From Diphasiastrum complanatum (Eukaryota > Streptophyta > Lycopodiopsida > Lycopodiales > Lycopodiaceae): DNA of 64,000 bases. This document shows, in pieces, positions 31,000 through 42,781 of this stretch. The stretch lies in NCBI GenBank assembly GCA_029204225.1, contig CM055096.1, positions 38,683,866 to 38,747,865 on the forward strand. The letters are read 5' to 3'. The notes beneath the pieces are model-generated. The model was not told the DNA's origin. It saw nothing but the letters and a program-made list of their open reading frames with translations, and did no database searches. Position numbers and translations under genes: made by a program. The first letter of the stretch is position 1. Every line of letters starts with the position of its first letter.

Positions 31000-32200
31000 A
31001 AGTATGATATATTCTAAAAAGGAGCATATAAATGTCTCCAAAAACAAAGCAACTACTGGATCAAAAGACTGAAGTAGAAAAACTAATAAGATTCTTACTT
31101 TACTCTCATAAATGATATATTTGGAAGATGATAATATGGAGTACTATGTGGAGCTATGTAGTAGATATCATATCGCAATGGATAGATGATGATGGAAGTA
31201 TTGAAGAGGAAACAATGTCTCAGCTTCAAGGTCTTCTCTAGAGCATCTCCTCGAGAAGGAGGTAATTTGTGTCTAGGGGATCTTGGTGTTCATATTCTCT
31301 GACACATATCTCTACAATGCAGTAACATCTTACATTACATTAGGGTCACACATCTAGGGTCTACATCTGAAATCAGTGAGCAAAGTGTGGCTAGAGAAGC
31401 ATGGAAAAGACTATGGTAGAATACCCTGATCTCTTAATAAACAAGGCATCTAAACAAGAAATGACTCCACCTCCGCCAACGTGCATAAAAGGCAAAGCTT
31501 GCTCATGACATTGTGAGGATTAGAAGTGACTAGTCTCCACAAACTTGTAATTGAACCAAAGTAAACTGGAGGCAATGCTAAAGTCCATAAGACTAACCAA
31601 GAAGCATGATCCTTTTGCAATCTAATTGTGGTGGCCTATCTCATTTTGAAAATTGGCCCAATGAAGGATGTCCCCAAATTGGTACAAGAGGATACCACCT
31701 CTAGTGATTGTCCACCTAGAGTAAACACCCGTCAACACATAAAGATCCTGGAGTTATTAAAAACCATAATCTGGATTCTCTCGGTATGCACAATCGAAGC
31801 AAAGATATCTCCAAACACCCATAACATATCCAAATGTTGTTGTGACCCCTCACCCGAAGGAGAAATTAATGCCACATTGTTAGCATAAACTAGAATGGAA
31901 TGACTATATCACCAAGCCTGAAGCCAAGATCACCATTCCGGTTGATGGCTTTCTCGCCAAACCAAGTCAAAAGCTTTTGGAAATATAGAAAACAACAATG
32001 AGATCTCTCATGTGTAGACCTGGCCTTCTTAACGATAGCCAAGTGCGAACACATTTCTAGTAGTGGAATGTTGTGCCATGAATACTCACGTATCTCACTA
32101 AGATCTTGTAACTTAGCTACAAAAGATTTTCTATTTCTCATGAGTAAATAACATATCTGGAAAATCTCTGAGATGAATAATATGTTGGATCTACTCCATC
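31000..32200 (-). pseudogene. LINE-type reverse transcriptase remnant
   Basis: The minus strand encodes, in shifting frames, a broken RT palm (KAFDLVW-like sequence near 31960, then GDLGFRLGDIVIP). The active-site region follows as VYANNVALISPSGEGSQQHL, then TLGGQSLEVVSSCTNLGTSF. The catalytic YADD motif reads YANN (31876-31887). Several stops and frameshifts follow toward 31400. This is a non-LTR retrotransposon (LINE) fragment, inactive. Its ends are not defined. Confidence 0.7.
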
Positions 32201-33200
32201 TACTCTCCTAAATCCCATTTTTAATCTGCCTCCATTCTTATTGCATATTTACTAACGTTGGCACGCAGCCTGCATATTTACATACAAATTCGCATAGACG
32301 AATAAAAGACAAAAGACTCACAAACACTGTGTTTTTACACAGGTTATGGTGATAGGCAGAAAAGGGGACACTACCCTACAGAATGCCGAAGGTGCCCTAA
32401 AAGCTAAGGTACCCTGTAAATCTTATCCTAAGGCCATTCGTAAGAGTGACCCACTTTTTGCATCATCACCAACGTTCACTTCAGCACTGGCTGACGTCGC
32501 ACCCTTTTCACACTCACTCCATGTAGTTGCGCTAACAGATTGGACAACGATTGCAGCCACCCACGATCTCCTACAATCAACACATCCACTCTGTACTTTC
32601 ACATCTGCACACCTATAATATTATGTATATATACATATTCTGGACACCATTCATGTAATGATGATGATCAGATGATCAAGTGAGAAAAGAAGAGACTAAA
32701 AGAAGAGGTTTCATTCCTCATTACAGACAAAATAACCTTCGTAGGGCACGCGGTCTCATCCGCTATTGTATTGTGCTCTACTGCATTATTAACATGTATA
32801 CATGATATACTTAATCTGATACAGCTCTTTGTTCAGCATTTCGATTTGTGTTAATATTGCTATGCTTGTTCTTCATTTTATCTAATCTTTCTAGTTGTTC
32901 TTTCTGGTAATAGACGCTTAACTTTTAGTCTTGTCTTTCGCAAATCATTCGCGACTAATTATCAGTCGAGCACAATCTAGCTCTTCGCGAATCATTCGCG
33001 ACATATAGTTTGTCTTGCAATTCACGACAAATTATTCATCTAGCGCTTCATCCATTAAATGTTTGGCTGCATAATCTAGAATGACTGTGATTCCTATCAC
33101 TAAAGTTCTGCTCATTCTGATAGGCGTAGTCATGCTTTCGGAGAGAGTCGTTTAACTCATTCCGCTGTGCACAAACATTTTCTGTTCGGGTTCATTTCTC
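32201..33200. other. No coding region; right part probably the LTR of the following copia element
   Basis: No recognisable gene. A tata-rich stretch near 32620 (atgtatatatacat) may belong to the LTR that ends at 33350. The LTR start is not fixed because no second copy was found. Confidence 0.35.
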
Positions 33201-33316
33201 GTTCGCTTCTTGTTCGAGTTCGTTTCTCGTTCGCTTCTTGTTCAAGTTCGTTTCTCGTTCGCTTCTTGTTCGAGTTCTTTCTCATTCGCTTCTTGTTCGA
33301 GTTCGTTTCTCGTTCG
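33201..33316. repeat. Four tandem copies of a 28-bp unit inside the LTR
   Basis: The unit gttcgcttcttgttcgagtt plus cgtttctc is repeated four times with few changes, just upstream of the LTR end and primer site. Confidence 0.85.
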
Positions 33317-33350
33317 TGTCGTCATTTATTCTCCTCCTCTCTCTCCAACA

Positions 33351-33362
33351 TGGTATTAGAGC
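33351..33362 (+). promoter_or_regulatory. Copia primer-binding site (variant)
   Basis: tggtattagagc follows the LTR terminal CA at 33349-33350. One base differs from the usual tggtatcagagc. Confidence 0.75.
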
Positions 33363-33501
33363 CATTTTCATAGCTTGATAAGCTTCCACAGTACAAGGCT
33401 CTACTAGCCGATAGAGTAATTGTTTTCTTGTTCTATAAATATTAGATTTTCGTACTTAAGTCACTGATAGTTCCTCCTATCACTTAGACTAATTCTTTCA
33501 C

Positions 33502-34300
33502 GTGGATTCCCAAGGATAAGCCAGTCCTATCATAGACAAGCTTGATGGATCCAATTACCATCTGTGAAAATTTAAAATGAAAACTATACTAATGGCAAAA
33601 GAATTGTTCGACATTGTTACAAGTGCTGAAGGAAAACCCGAAGCGGACAACGCGACAATCGCTAGATGGAAGCTGAAGGATGGAAAAGCTTTCGCACTGA
33701 TCATCCTCAACATCATGGATACCCAGATCGGCCATGTATCCGAGGCTCAGACATCAAAAGAAGTCTGGGACATCTTGAGCACACTATACGAAGTGCGAGA
33801 TATAGCTTCTAAGCTACATCTCAAGAAGAAATTCTACTCCCTCAAGATGACAAATGGTGATTCTTTGCAGAATCACATTAATCAATTCAAAAACCTGCTG
33901 AGACAAATGGCCATTATCGGATCTATCATAGACGATCAAGACGCAGTGAAGCAACTGCTTACAAGCTTTCCAAGTTCTTACGATAGCTGGGTGATGATCA
34001 TCACGACTCATCCAGAATTGACTCTTTCAAGAGTCATTACTATGTTGTTGCAGGAAGACACACGAAGGAACGAAGCCTTGAGTTTCTCAGCTGATTCTCA
34101 CGCCTTGCACGCCAACAAGAGCACGACAAAGCAGAAGAAGAAGAAAGGCCCGAAGCAATCAAAGCCAGACCAGAAACCAACTCAGCACAAGGAACAGTCG
34201 AATCCGTAGACAAAGAAGAAGTTGTTCTGCAGATACTACAAACAAAACAACCACGAAATTGAAGACTGTCGAATACTTCAAGCAAAGAACAATAGCAAGG
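33502..34300 (+). pseudogene. Copia gag with zinc knuckle, broken
   Basis: The old start reads GTG in place of ATG (VDSQG-stop-ASPIIDKLD). The open core begins at 33577 and runs MKTILMAKELFDIVTSAEGK through LRQMAIIGSIIDDQDAVKQL to a Lys-rich end, stopping at TAG 34207, probably a mutated CAG. The following zinc knuckle reads FCRYYKQNNHEIEDC, with its second Cys replaced by Tyr. The product would be the particle protein of the same copia family as the fragment at 2152-2747. Confidence 0.88.
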
Positions 34301-34379
34301 GACAGTTTAATCAAGTGGCAAATGCAGCTGTAGAAGCTCCACAGCCTATTCAAGAAGCAGATCATGATGTCTTCATGAC

Positions 34380-35540
34380 CAACCATCAAGAAGCATCTGG
34401 AAACAAGTTTTGGTTCCTGGATTCCAGAGCCACTCAGCACATGACTAGCCTCATTGGCTGTTTCGAGTCCTATACACCTTACAGTACCCAAAAGTTCATT
34501 CACCTTGGTGACAATAGCACACAAGCTATCAAAGGTGAAGGCACTATAAGATTAAGCTTTGCAAATGATTAATATAAGCTACTCTCTAAAAACTTGTATG
34601 TACCAAATTTATCTACGAATTTGCTCTCTATAAGCAGAATCACAGATTTAGGACATAGAGTAGAGTTCGAATGTGATCAGTGTAAAGTAGTTGATGGAGG
34701 AGCCCTTTTTTTCCTCCCAGAGTTTTTGTCTTCGACTGGCAAGATCCTAGCACTCGAAAAGAGACATGGATACTTGTATAAATTAAGTCATTGCTTTTCT
34801 GCCTCTAGTCAGGCTCTCAGTACTTCAATTCATACAAATAAAGGTTTACTTTGGCATTATAGACTTAGTCATTTAACTCATGCGGCTGTACAACGAATGT
34901 CTAGACAATCTATTGTTCTTAATCTCGAGTATCCTCGCGAAAAAGTCGGGTTACCTGTCTATCAAGACTGTTTAGTTGATAAACAGGCTAGGAAACCATT
35001 TAAGTCAAGCCATCAACATATTGCTAGAGGATTGCTAGATGTTGTACATTCAAATGTTTGTGGCCCAATGAAAAATCCTTTGTTGAAGGATACCAAGTAT
35101 TTTATAACCTTTATTGACAAATTTTCCAGAAGGACGATGGTATATTTCATAAAGAAAAAATTAGAAGCTTTCAACTGCTTCAGAATCTTCAAGGAGTGTG
35201 CAGAAAAGGAGACTGAAAGGACGATCAAGGCCCTAAGGTCAGACAACGGTGGAGAATACATCTCTGTCGAGTTTAAGGAGCACTGTCAAGGCCAAGACAT
35301 TGAGCAACAATTTATCACTCCTTACAGTCCTCAGTCTAATGGCTTAGCTGAGAGGAAGAACCGTATTTTGGTTGAATCTGCTAAGTGTATGCTATTGCAT
35401 GCATCGTTGCCCAAGAGATTTTGGGCTAAAGCTGTCTCCACTACAGCTTACCTCCAGAACAGATGTTCGACCAAGGCCCTCGCAGACATGACACCCTACG
35501 AGGTGTGGACAGGCTCTAAGCCTTCTTTGAAAACCTAAGC
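34380..35540 (+). pseudogene. Copia protease and integrase, broken
   Basis: The protease site reads FLDSRATQHMTS in place of DSGA. After a stop at 34570 the frame from 34594 holds the pre-integrase zinc region (LLWHYRLSHLTHAAVQRM) and the integrase core. In the core the first catalytic Asp is Asn (VVHSNVCGPM), while the second (RSDNGGEY) and the Glu (NGLAERKNR) remain. The frame ends at KPSLKT, and the C-terminal part continues in another frame (VFGCIAYMQIPKD). With both active sites altered, the polyprotein cannot have worked in this form. Confidence 0.88.
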
Positions 35541-35799
35541 GTGTTCGGGTGCATTGCCTACATGCAGATCCCAAAAGACACAAGGAAGAAATTGGACTTC
35601 CAAAGTCTCAAGACCATCCTGATTGAATATACTTCGTTTGATAACACCTACAAGTTGTACGATCTTGATACCTAGCAAATCTTGTATAGCCGGGATACAG
35701 TCTTTATCGAGGATCAATTCGTCGACCTCAAAGGCAAGGATATTGCTCAAGAAGAACCTACATCTCCTGCCATTGACACGACAGTCTGAGTTTCTGGTT

Positions 35800-37420
35800 C
35801 AAGCATGTCTATTGTTGACCCACTTCGAGACAACGAATCAGACGAAGATGTTGCTACTACCCAGCAACAAGTCCCAAGAGTGGTTCATCAGTCGAATCAT
35901 CCCAAAAGATCAAGCCGAGTGCGCACACAACCCACAAGGTATACTCCTGAGTCTGTCTATCTCTTAATGCAGGAACCGACGACAATCGAAGAGGCACTCA
36001 GCCAACCAGACTCTGATCTCTGGAGAGAAGCCATGGACAGAGAGTATTCCTCTCTGATCAAGAATCAGACATGGTCATTAGTCGAAGCTCCTATTGGCAA
36101 CAATATTATTGATTGCAAATGAATCTTTAAGATCAAATATAATGCCAACGGAGCAATTGATCGAAGGAAGGCTAGACTAGTAGCACGAGGATTCACCCAA
36201 ATCCTGAATGTTGACTACAGTGAGACTTTTAGTCCAGTCGTCAAACATTTGTCGATCCGAATGCTCTTGTCTTATGCTGCAACTGCCGACCTCGAAGTAC
36301 ATCAACTTCATGTACAAACAGCCTATTTGAGCGAAGTCATACAAGAAGACATCTACATGATCCAGCCCAAAGGATACGTTCTGGAAGGCATGAAGAATCA
36401 TGTCTGTAAACTCCACAAAGCATTGTACGGCTTGAAACAGGCTGCCAGAGCTTGGTTTCAGAGGACCAATACATTCAAACCAAGAACTGCTGATTGCAAT
36501 GTTTATTCAAGGTTAGTGTAGCAATCCTTCATTATCATCACGTTGTACGTTGATGATACATTGCTCTTCAGCAACAATACCAAAATGGTCAAGGATGCAA
36601 AACATATGCTGTTCTCAAAATTCGACATGACTGATCTAGATGAAGCTCACTTCTATCTTGGAATTCAAATCCATAGAGACAGAACAAATTGACTGATTTA
36701 CATCACTCAACAAAGGTATCTTCACAATGTTCTTAACAGATACAATTTGATGAATTGTACATTAGCTCACTCACCAATGGATTCAGGCCTAGTCGAAGGA
36801 CCAATATCCCCAGACCAAGCAGGAAGAGGAGAAGACGAGAGAATATCCATATCGATCAATACTTGGATCTCTCATGTACGTAATGGTTTGTACAAGACCA
36901 GATATCTCTTTTGCTGTAAGCTCACTTAGGCAATATATGGCTAATCCTGGCATTACCCATTGGAAGACTCTTATTTGGGAGATACAATACTTCATCTTGT
37001 TATGAGCGCTGAATCACATTATAAGTAGAATGATCATCATACTCTTCAGAAAATTTTGCATATCAAACTCAAATCAGAAAATGTTATGAGCAATAGTTAT
37101 TGGCGGTTGGAATAGCGAGACTATCAGGTTGGTTTGAATTCTATTCAGAAAATGTATTATGACTGAGATATATTCGAGGTACCATGGACCAGTGCATATG
37201 CTATGGAGATGTCAACAATGACAATCTTCATCAGCTCAGTGGCTATTCTGATGCAATTTGGGGAGGAGATGCAGACAATCGTAAATCCAGATCTGGATTT
37301 ACATTCTTGTTCAACGACGGTCCTATTTTGTAGAACAGTCGTAAGCAAACCTCTATCGCACTTTCTTCTACTGAAGCAGAATACATTGCTCCAACCCTAG
37401 TGACAGAACCATCATTTCTC
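35800..37420 (+). pseudogene. Copia reverse transcriptase and RNase H, broken
   Basis: RT starts near EEALSQPDSDLWREAMDREY and breaks at a TGA (CK-stop-IFKIK, where Trp is usual). It continues KARLVARGFTQILNVDYSET and KALYGLKQAARAWF, and keeps the catalytic YVDD (TLYVDDTLLFSNN, near 36550). Stops and frameshifts separate later parts (KFDMTDLDEAHFYLGIQIHR). The RNase H region ends with SRSGFTFLFNDG and ALSSTEAEYIAP-like sequence near 37300-37400. No 3' LTR or polypurine tract was found after it. Confidence 0.85.
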
Positions 37421-37440
37421 TGAAATCCATTTATGCAACA

Positions 37441-37990
37441 AGAGATATTCCAGGTTTAATAAATTGAAACACTTAACCATTAGAATTTTCCTGAATTCCA
37501 AGTCTATTCCTAGGTGGATACACGGTACTCCAGTGAAACAAGCTGTTAGTTATGCCACGTCATACTGGATGTGACCCGAAAGTAACTAATATCCTTGTGA
37601 GGCCTAGAACACACTAAGTGGAGTTTAGACTAGGTATGAGACAGTGTATGCATGTGTAGAGTTATCAATAGCAGTTCTATGAATAGTTGGTCCATGCATA
37701 GGACTCTATTCTAGGTGAATCTATGTATAGGGAACATAGGGCTATGCACGGCTATGTGCCCAGAATGCATTAGGCTCTATATAAGAGGTCCAAACTCGTC
37801 CTACTCCTCATCATGGTTCTTGATTCATTGCCACGCTCTCACTCTACATTCATGCTCCTTGTTCCTTGGCTTGGGGGTGAGGGTTCTAGAAATTGATTGG
37901 ATGCCTCTACTTGGTTGGGTGGTTTCTCCACAATGTGTTATCCTTTTGTGCTTAGGATTTGTAAGGAAGATCTAAGGAGCTTCCCAAAAG
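37441..37990 (+). repeat. Likely LTR of a second retrotransposon (start undefined)
   Basis: The stretch ends directly before a tRNA-Met-type primer site at 37991, so its right part should be a 5' LTR. No second copy in the window allows the left border to be placed. Confidence 0.35.
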
Positions 37991-38002
37991 TGGTATCAGA
38001 GC
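37991..38002 (+). promoter_or_regulatory. Retrotransposon primer-binding site
   Basis: tggtatcagagcaagg matches the initiator tRNA-Met priming sequence used by copia and many Ty3-type plant elements. A Ty3-like gag follows 1.2 kb downstream. Confidence 0.65.
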
Positions 38003-39242
38003 AAGGCTTACAAGCTTAGAGAGGTGGTGCTTTTCATTGGAGCTTGGTGGTATTCAACTAGTATTCTCATCCAAGGAGAGGAGCAAGGTTGCAAGTTGGT
38101 GAATCTTCCCAAATTCAATTTTCATGTTCCATATCTCTCTCAAATTCATTGTGGTTTATGGTGAATTGTGCTAGGAAATCAATTTTGGTGTCTTTTTTGG
38201 AGTTTTAGCATGTGCAGCTCAAACCTAGTGAAGGATCTGAAATTTCCAGCAAGTTAATTCACTTTGATGTAGTTGAAATTTAGTTTGCATGTTGGATCTT
38301 CCCATGTATTTGGATTCTAGGCTCTTTTGTGGCCAAATTTGGCTTGTTTTCCATGTTTTTGGCACAAAATGGAGGGTAGAATTCAAAATCCAGCAAGATC
38401 AGATCAATTGATTGGTTATAACTCTGTATTTTGGATTGCATGTGGATTTGGAAAACGTTCTTGCCATTAATTTCCAATTGTGCATGGTGAAAAAACCTAG
38501 AAAGGGCTAAAATTCATGATTTTTGTTTGTTTTTTCATGAAATTGGATGGTAGGAGGTTGTTGAACATCAATTGAAGCTGGGAAAAGATGAATCATAATT
38601 TTTTGAGGTTGTCCTAGAAGTTAGAGCCAAGAATTCCAGCAATTAGATTTGTAGGAAGTCAAAAAGTGACAAAAAGTGACCAATTTTGGTGAATTTTGGG
38701 GATGGATTTCTCTAAGTCCATAAGGGGATCATTTTGGATTTTTTCCAGCATCATTGGTATTCCTTTTTACTTCCCAGCAAGCTATCAGACCTATAAATTG
38801 CTGGGTAGAGGCTTATGTTTCAATTCCATCAAGTTTGTAGCAGTTTTGACTTTTAGAAACCAAAAATTCATGGTTCTCAGCCCATACTGCTTCATAGGAT
38901 TTGTATGAAGGCTTCATGGAACTCTTTGCGACCATTTAAGACTGTTTGGATCATCACTTTTAGGCTTGGTTGAGTGTTTGCATGTTTTTTGACATATTAG
39001 TCTTGAAAAAGTGCGCCCTCCTACAATTTAATTGGCTATTCTGAACTCGCACGTGTGAGTCCTAGGTGGTAGGTTGACATGGCAAGTGTCTTGTTCACTG
39101 GGTCTCCCTCTGTCCTACGCTTTACAACACCCAATTTGGTGTCTTGTAGCCAAAGATATGAGCATCTGAAGTTTTGCAATTGTGTGAGCAAAATTGGTAA
39201 AATTTCCAATTGTTCTGATTGCATGCATGACAATTTCCTATT

Positions 39243-39590
39243 TTGAAGTACTGTGCTTGCATGGAATTTCTGCATGTGGATTCACGAGATTTACCGGTGA
39301 AGCCAACTACTTGGGATGCGTTTGTGAAAGTTTTCAAAAAAGCTTTCGTAGTTGCTGATGACGTGGAATACTACCTAAAGTTCGTGAACTGCAAGATGGG
39401 TACAAAGAGTTTAGACTATTATATCCAAAAATTCATGGACCTATAAAATAGGGTTCCATCATTCGATGCGAAGTTGGCATTATGGCAGTTTGTCCTAGGT
39501 TTGCCAGCCGACTTTAAGAATGAAGACAAATGGAGAGAATCACTCAAAATTGCTTCCAAAACCAAGATTGGTGTCTTACATTGATTGTGG
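39243..39590 (+). pseudogene. Ty3/gypsy-like gag fragment
   Basis: The frame gives TTWDAFVKVFKKAFV, then KMGTKSLDYYIQKFMDL, a stop, and SFDAKLALWQFVLGLPADFK. The spacing of Trp, Phe and the closing FxxL matches the retrotransposon gag family of Ty3-like elements. Only about 115 codons remain. Confidence 0.6.
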
Positions 39591-39599
39591 CCAAATAAG

Positions 39600-40079
39600 C
39601 CTCTATATATACATTTTTGGAGCTCGAGGTACTGATCATGCATAAGATCTCACACGTGTGAGGATGCCTTGACACCATCATGCAATTTCACACTTGGATA
39701 AAAAATTTCCATTTTGGGCATTTTTGGTCTATTTTCCTACTATATGGAGATCTTCATGGAAATCTTCTAGAAGCAAAAACTCGCCTACTTCAGCTATTTC
39801 CACATGTGTGAGCTTTCCTCTACACATGGGATGTGACACCTATTCAAAATATTTGGCTCATGCAATCATTAGATTGGTGCCATGTGTCATATCTCTAGAA
39901 AACTAGTTTTTGGCCATTTTAGTCACTAGAACTTGAATTATATCATATGTACAACATATATGATTATGGTACATGAAAAGTACACTAGTTTCACACGTGA
40001 GAACAGGCTTCACACATGTGTGTCTATCCTATATACAAGATTTTTGGCCTCTACCAAGCTTATTTTTGCATTTTTCACA
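39600..40079 (-). repeat. Probable 3' LTR of a minus-strand copia element
   Basis: On the minus strand, tttttgaggag is followed by TGTGAAAAATGC at 40079, which fits polypurine tract and LTR start. It includes cacacgtgtg at 39651 and near-copies at 39801, 39991 and 40011. The left border is not fixed. Confidence 0.45.
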
Positions 40080-40091
40080 CTCCTCAAAAAT

Positions 40092-40643
40092 CTAGCTTGG
40101 TAAATCTAGCATAGATCTATCTATAACTCCAAGAGCCAATCTCAATTTTATAAATGGATCTTTAGGCAATGCCTTGGTGAGTATATCAGCAATGCAATCT
40201 GATGATGAAACATGAATAAGCCTGATCTCCTTTGCTTGCACTTTCTCCCTCATGAAATGATGTGCAATCTCAATGCGCTTTGTTCGAGCATGGAAGACTG
40301 GATTGTTTGCAAGTTGTTGAGCTGCTTGATTATCACAATATATGCATGGAATGTCTTCATCCTTGATCACATGTAGCTCCTCCAAAAGCCTTTTAAGCCA
40401 AAGAACCTCCTTTGTTGTTGTCATAGCTTTATATTTGGATTCTGTTGATGAAAGAGAGATGGTATCTTGCTTTTTGGAAAGCCAAGATATAACTCCTCCA
40501 CATAAGAATGTAGCAAATGCACTTATGGATCTTCTATCCATCTTGTCACCTACAAAAATTGAGTCCGAATATGCTCTCAAACAAATATTAGTCCTTTCAT
40601 AAACTATGCCAAAGTCTTTTGTAGCCGAGATGTACCTTAACAC
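40092..40643 (-). pseudogene. Copia RNase H fragment
   Basis: A 183-codon open frame contains the whole RNase H domain. It starts LRYISATKDFGIVYE, then AYSDSIFVGDKMDRRSISAF, SLSSTESKYKAMTTTKEVLW, YCDNQAAQQLANNPVFHART and IADILTKALPKDPFIKLRLA. It would degrade the RNA of the RNA-DNA hybrid during reverse transcription. The frame is open but isolated: reverse transcriptase is cut away at about 40650, where another element abuts. Confidence 0.88.
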
Positions 40644-40677
40644 CCTTTTTCAACTATTTTGCTTGTTATCTCTCTAT

Positions 40678-40922
40678 CTTTCTCTCTCTAACTCGTGTTG
40701 AAGCTAATGCTTATACACTGATATCTTGTACTTTTGCTAATTATTGATTCATTGCTATCATATTCAGTTGCTTAGCATGCTAGATTGTGGTTAAGCCATT
40801 TCTTCTAAACTAGATCTTGCTAATCAATCTAGAATCAGGTTACTGTGCTAATCACAAAGCTTGATTAGATCCATCATACTTGTGGACATTCCCCACACGT
40901 GTGAAATCTAGAAAGTTTGTCA
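40678..40922 (+). repeat. Left copy of a 245-bp direct repeat (LTR with adjoining sequence)
   Basis: The sequence ttctctctctaactcgtgtt ... ttttgtca matches 42538-42781 with few differences. It ends with CA directly before a primer-binding site at 40923. The sub-part from TG at about 40744 could be a very short LTR, or the full repeat could be the remainder of a longer one. A cacacgtgtg palindrome lies at 40894. Confidence 0.75.
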
Positions 40923-40934
40923 TGGTATCAGAGC
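40923..40934 (+). promoter_or_regulatory. Copia primer-binding site
   Basis: tggtatcagagc directly follows the CA end of the left repeat. Confidence 0.8.
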
Positions 40935-41689
40935 CAAATTAAACTTTGCATGCTAACATATCTGATTGTACAAAAAATGAGAGCTAAATCAAGCAAAAAA
41001 GCAGTTTTGCATTTTTTCTCACCTTTCTCTGAAGTGTATTTGGATCAAATCGAATTGGAACTGAATTTTCAGAGCTGAAATGTGGTAGTACGGAATTTTG
41101 GAATTTCGCACGTGTGAAAATCAAAGATTTTTAGTCTCTTTGTTCTCCTTGCTTATAGATCCAAACATAGCAGTGTTATAGCTTGATGGAAAGCTTATGA
41201 TCTTTTCTTTTCATAGAAATTGAAACCAAATCAATTTGATGTGTCTAGCAAGAGTTATAAGCTCTTAAAGAGGATAGGGATAGGTCCAAAATCCGAGTGA
41301 CAACATTTTGATTTGATTCAATCTTGCTTTGTTCTGAATCCATTGTTTTGAGCATCCTACACAAGAAACTGAAGATAAGACTGAGTTTGGAGTAATGAAC
41401 ACCTTTTGAGCATTCTGAGAGTCAATTGTGTTTTCTTTTGAAGCATTTCACACGTGCCAAAAGTAGGCTTCAAACTAGCCAAAGTGTCTCAATCCACTTT
41501 GTGTGTCTGATCTAGATAACTTGTCTTGTGGAATATTTGAGATTCATCTCAAATACAATTGCAAGTGTTTCACATAGGAAGGTAGTACATCCTTGAAAAT
41601 ACCTATAGTGAAAGAAAGCAGCAACTTTAAGTCTGATTGGAACAAGCTCAAACATATTGCAGTCCAATAACTAAGAAGTCTTCATTAAA

Positions 41690-42606
41690 ATGGCATCTTA
41701 GGGATGATATCTTCTAGAAGCCAGTGAAAGACTAAACACTTCTAATTACTCAATTTGGAAGTTCAGAATGGAGTCTATTTTAATACTCCAGGATGTTATG
41801 GATATTGTGCTTGGTGTTGAGGAGGAGCCTCAAGTACAGGCTGAAATTCTTAAGTATAAGAATGCTCTACATTCATTAAGATGAATGTATCTAATGAAAT
41901 TCTGAGAGAGATAGGATCTTGCACTACAGCCAAAGAAGCTTGGGATGCACTAAAGTCCATCTATGAAGCAAAGAATACTTCTAGAATACTCACTCTTAGG
42001 AATCAGATTTTCCAAAGTTTCCAAAGAAGTGAAGAGAGTGCATCTAACTATGTTCTGAGAGTTAAAGATTTACATAGAGAGCTTTGTTGTGTTGGTGTTA
42101 CTATTAACCAAGATGAGCTAGTTCAAGTCATCCTGAATGGCTTGAGAGATGACTATGATAATCTTGTTCAATCCTTTGCTATTAAGGAGGAGTTGCCTAA
42201 TCTAGAAACTCTCCAAGGAATTCTTATTTCTGAAAAATCTAGACAAAGCTATAAAGTCTCCAGGATGAACAAACTCGAGCATGGTAGAAGTGACAAAGCC
42301 CTCTTTGTCAAAGACAAGCATAAAGGAAGGAGTAAGAACCAGTTCTCTCAAGCATCCAACAAAGACAAAGCCAAATATCGAGACAAAGATGGTGAAGAGG
42401 ATGATACATCTCATCCTTCTAACTCAAAGACCAAGAAGAAAAAAGTGAAGTGTTTCTTCTGTGGCAAGAAGGGGAACTATGCCTCTAATTGCTTTAAGAA
42501 GAAAAACCAACTCAAGCAAGCTAATCTCTCCAAAGATTTTCTCTCTCTAACTCGTGTTGAAGCTAATGCTTATACACTGATATCTTGTACTTTTGCTAAT
42601 TATTGA
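41690..42606 (+). pseudogene. Copia gag with altered zinc knuckle
   Basis: A start at 41690 gives MAS-stop and then YLLEASERLNTSNYSIWKFR and QDVMDIVLGVEEEPQ. After a frameshift near 41880 a long frame runs MNVSNEILREIGSCTTAKEA, NTSRILTLRNQIFQSFQRSE and LHRELCCVGVTINQDELVQ. It ends in a Lys-rich tail with a zinc knuckle CFFCGKKGNYASNC, whose His is Asn. The gag is closely related to that at 48483-49225. It runs straight into the right direct repeat, so protease, integrase and RT are all missing. Confidence 0.88.
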
Positions 42607-42781
42607 TTCATTGCTATCATATTCAGTTGCTTAGCATGCTAGATTGTGGTTAAGCCATTTCTTCTGAACTAGATCTTGCTAATCAATCTAGAATCAGGTT
42701 ACTGTGCTAATCACAAAGCTTGTTTAGATTCATCATACTTGTGGACATTCCCCACATGTGTGAAATCTGAAAATTTTGTCA
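42538..42781 (+). repeat. Right copy of the 245-bp direct repeat
   Basis: It matches 40678-40922 and ends at the same CA (42780-42781), after which sequence is unrelated. The gag frame reads 23 codons into it before stopping. Confidence 0.75.
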
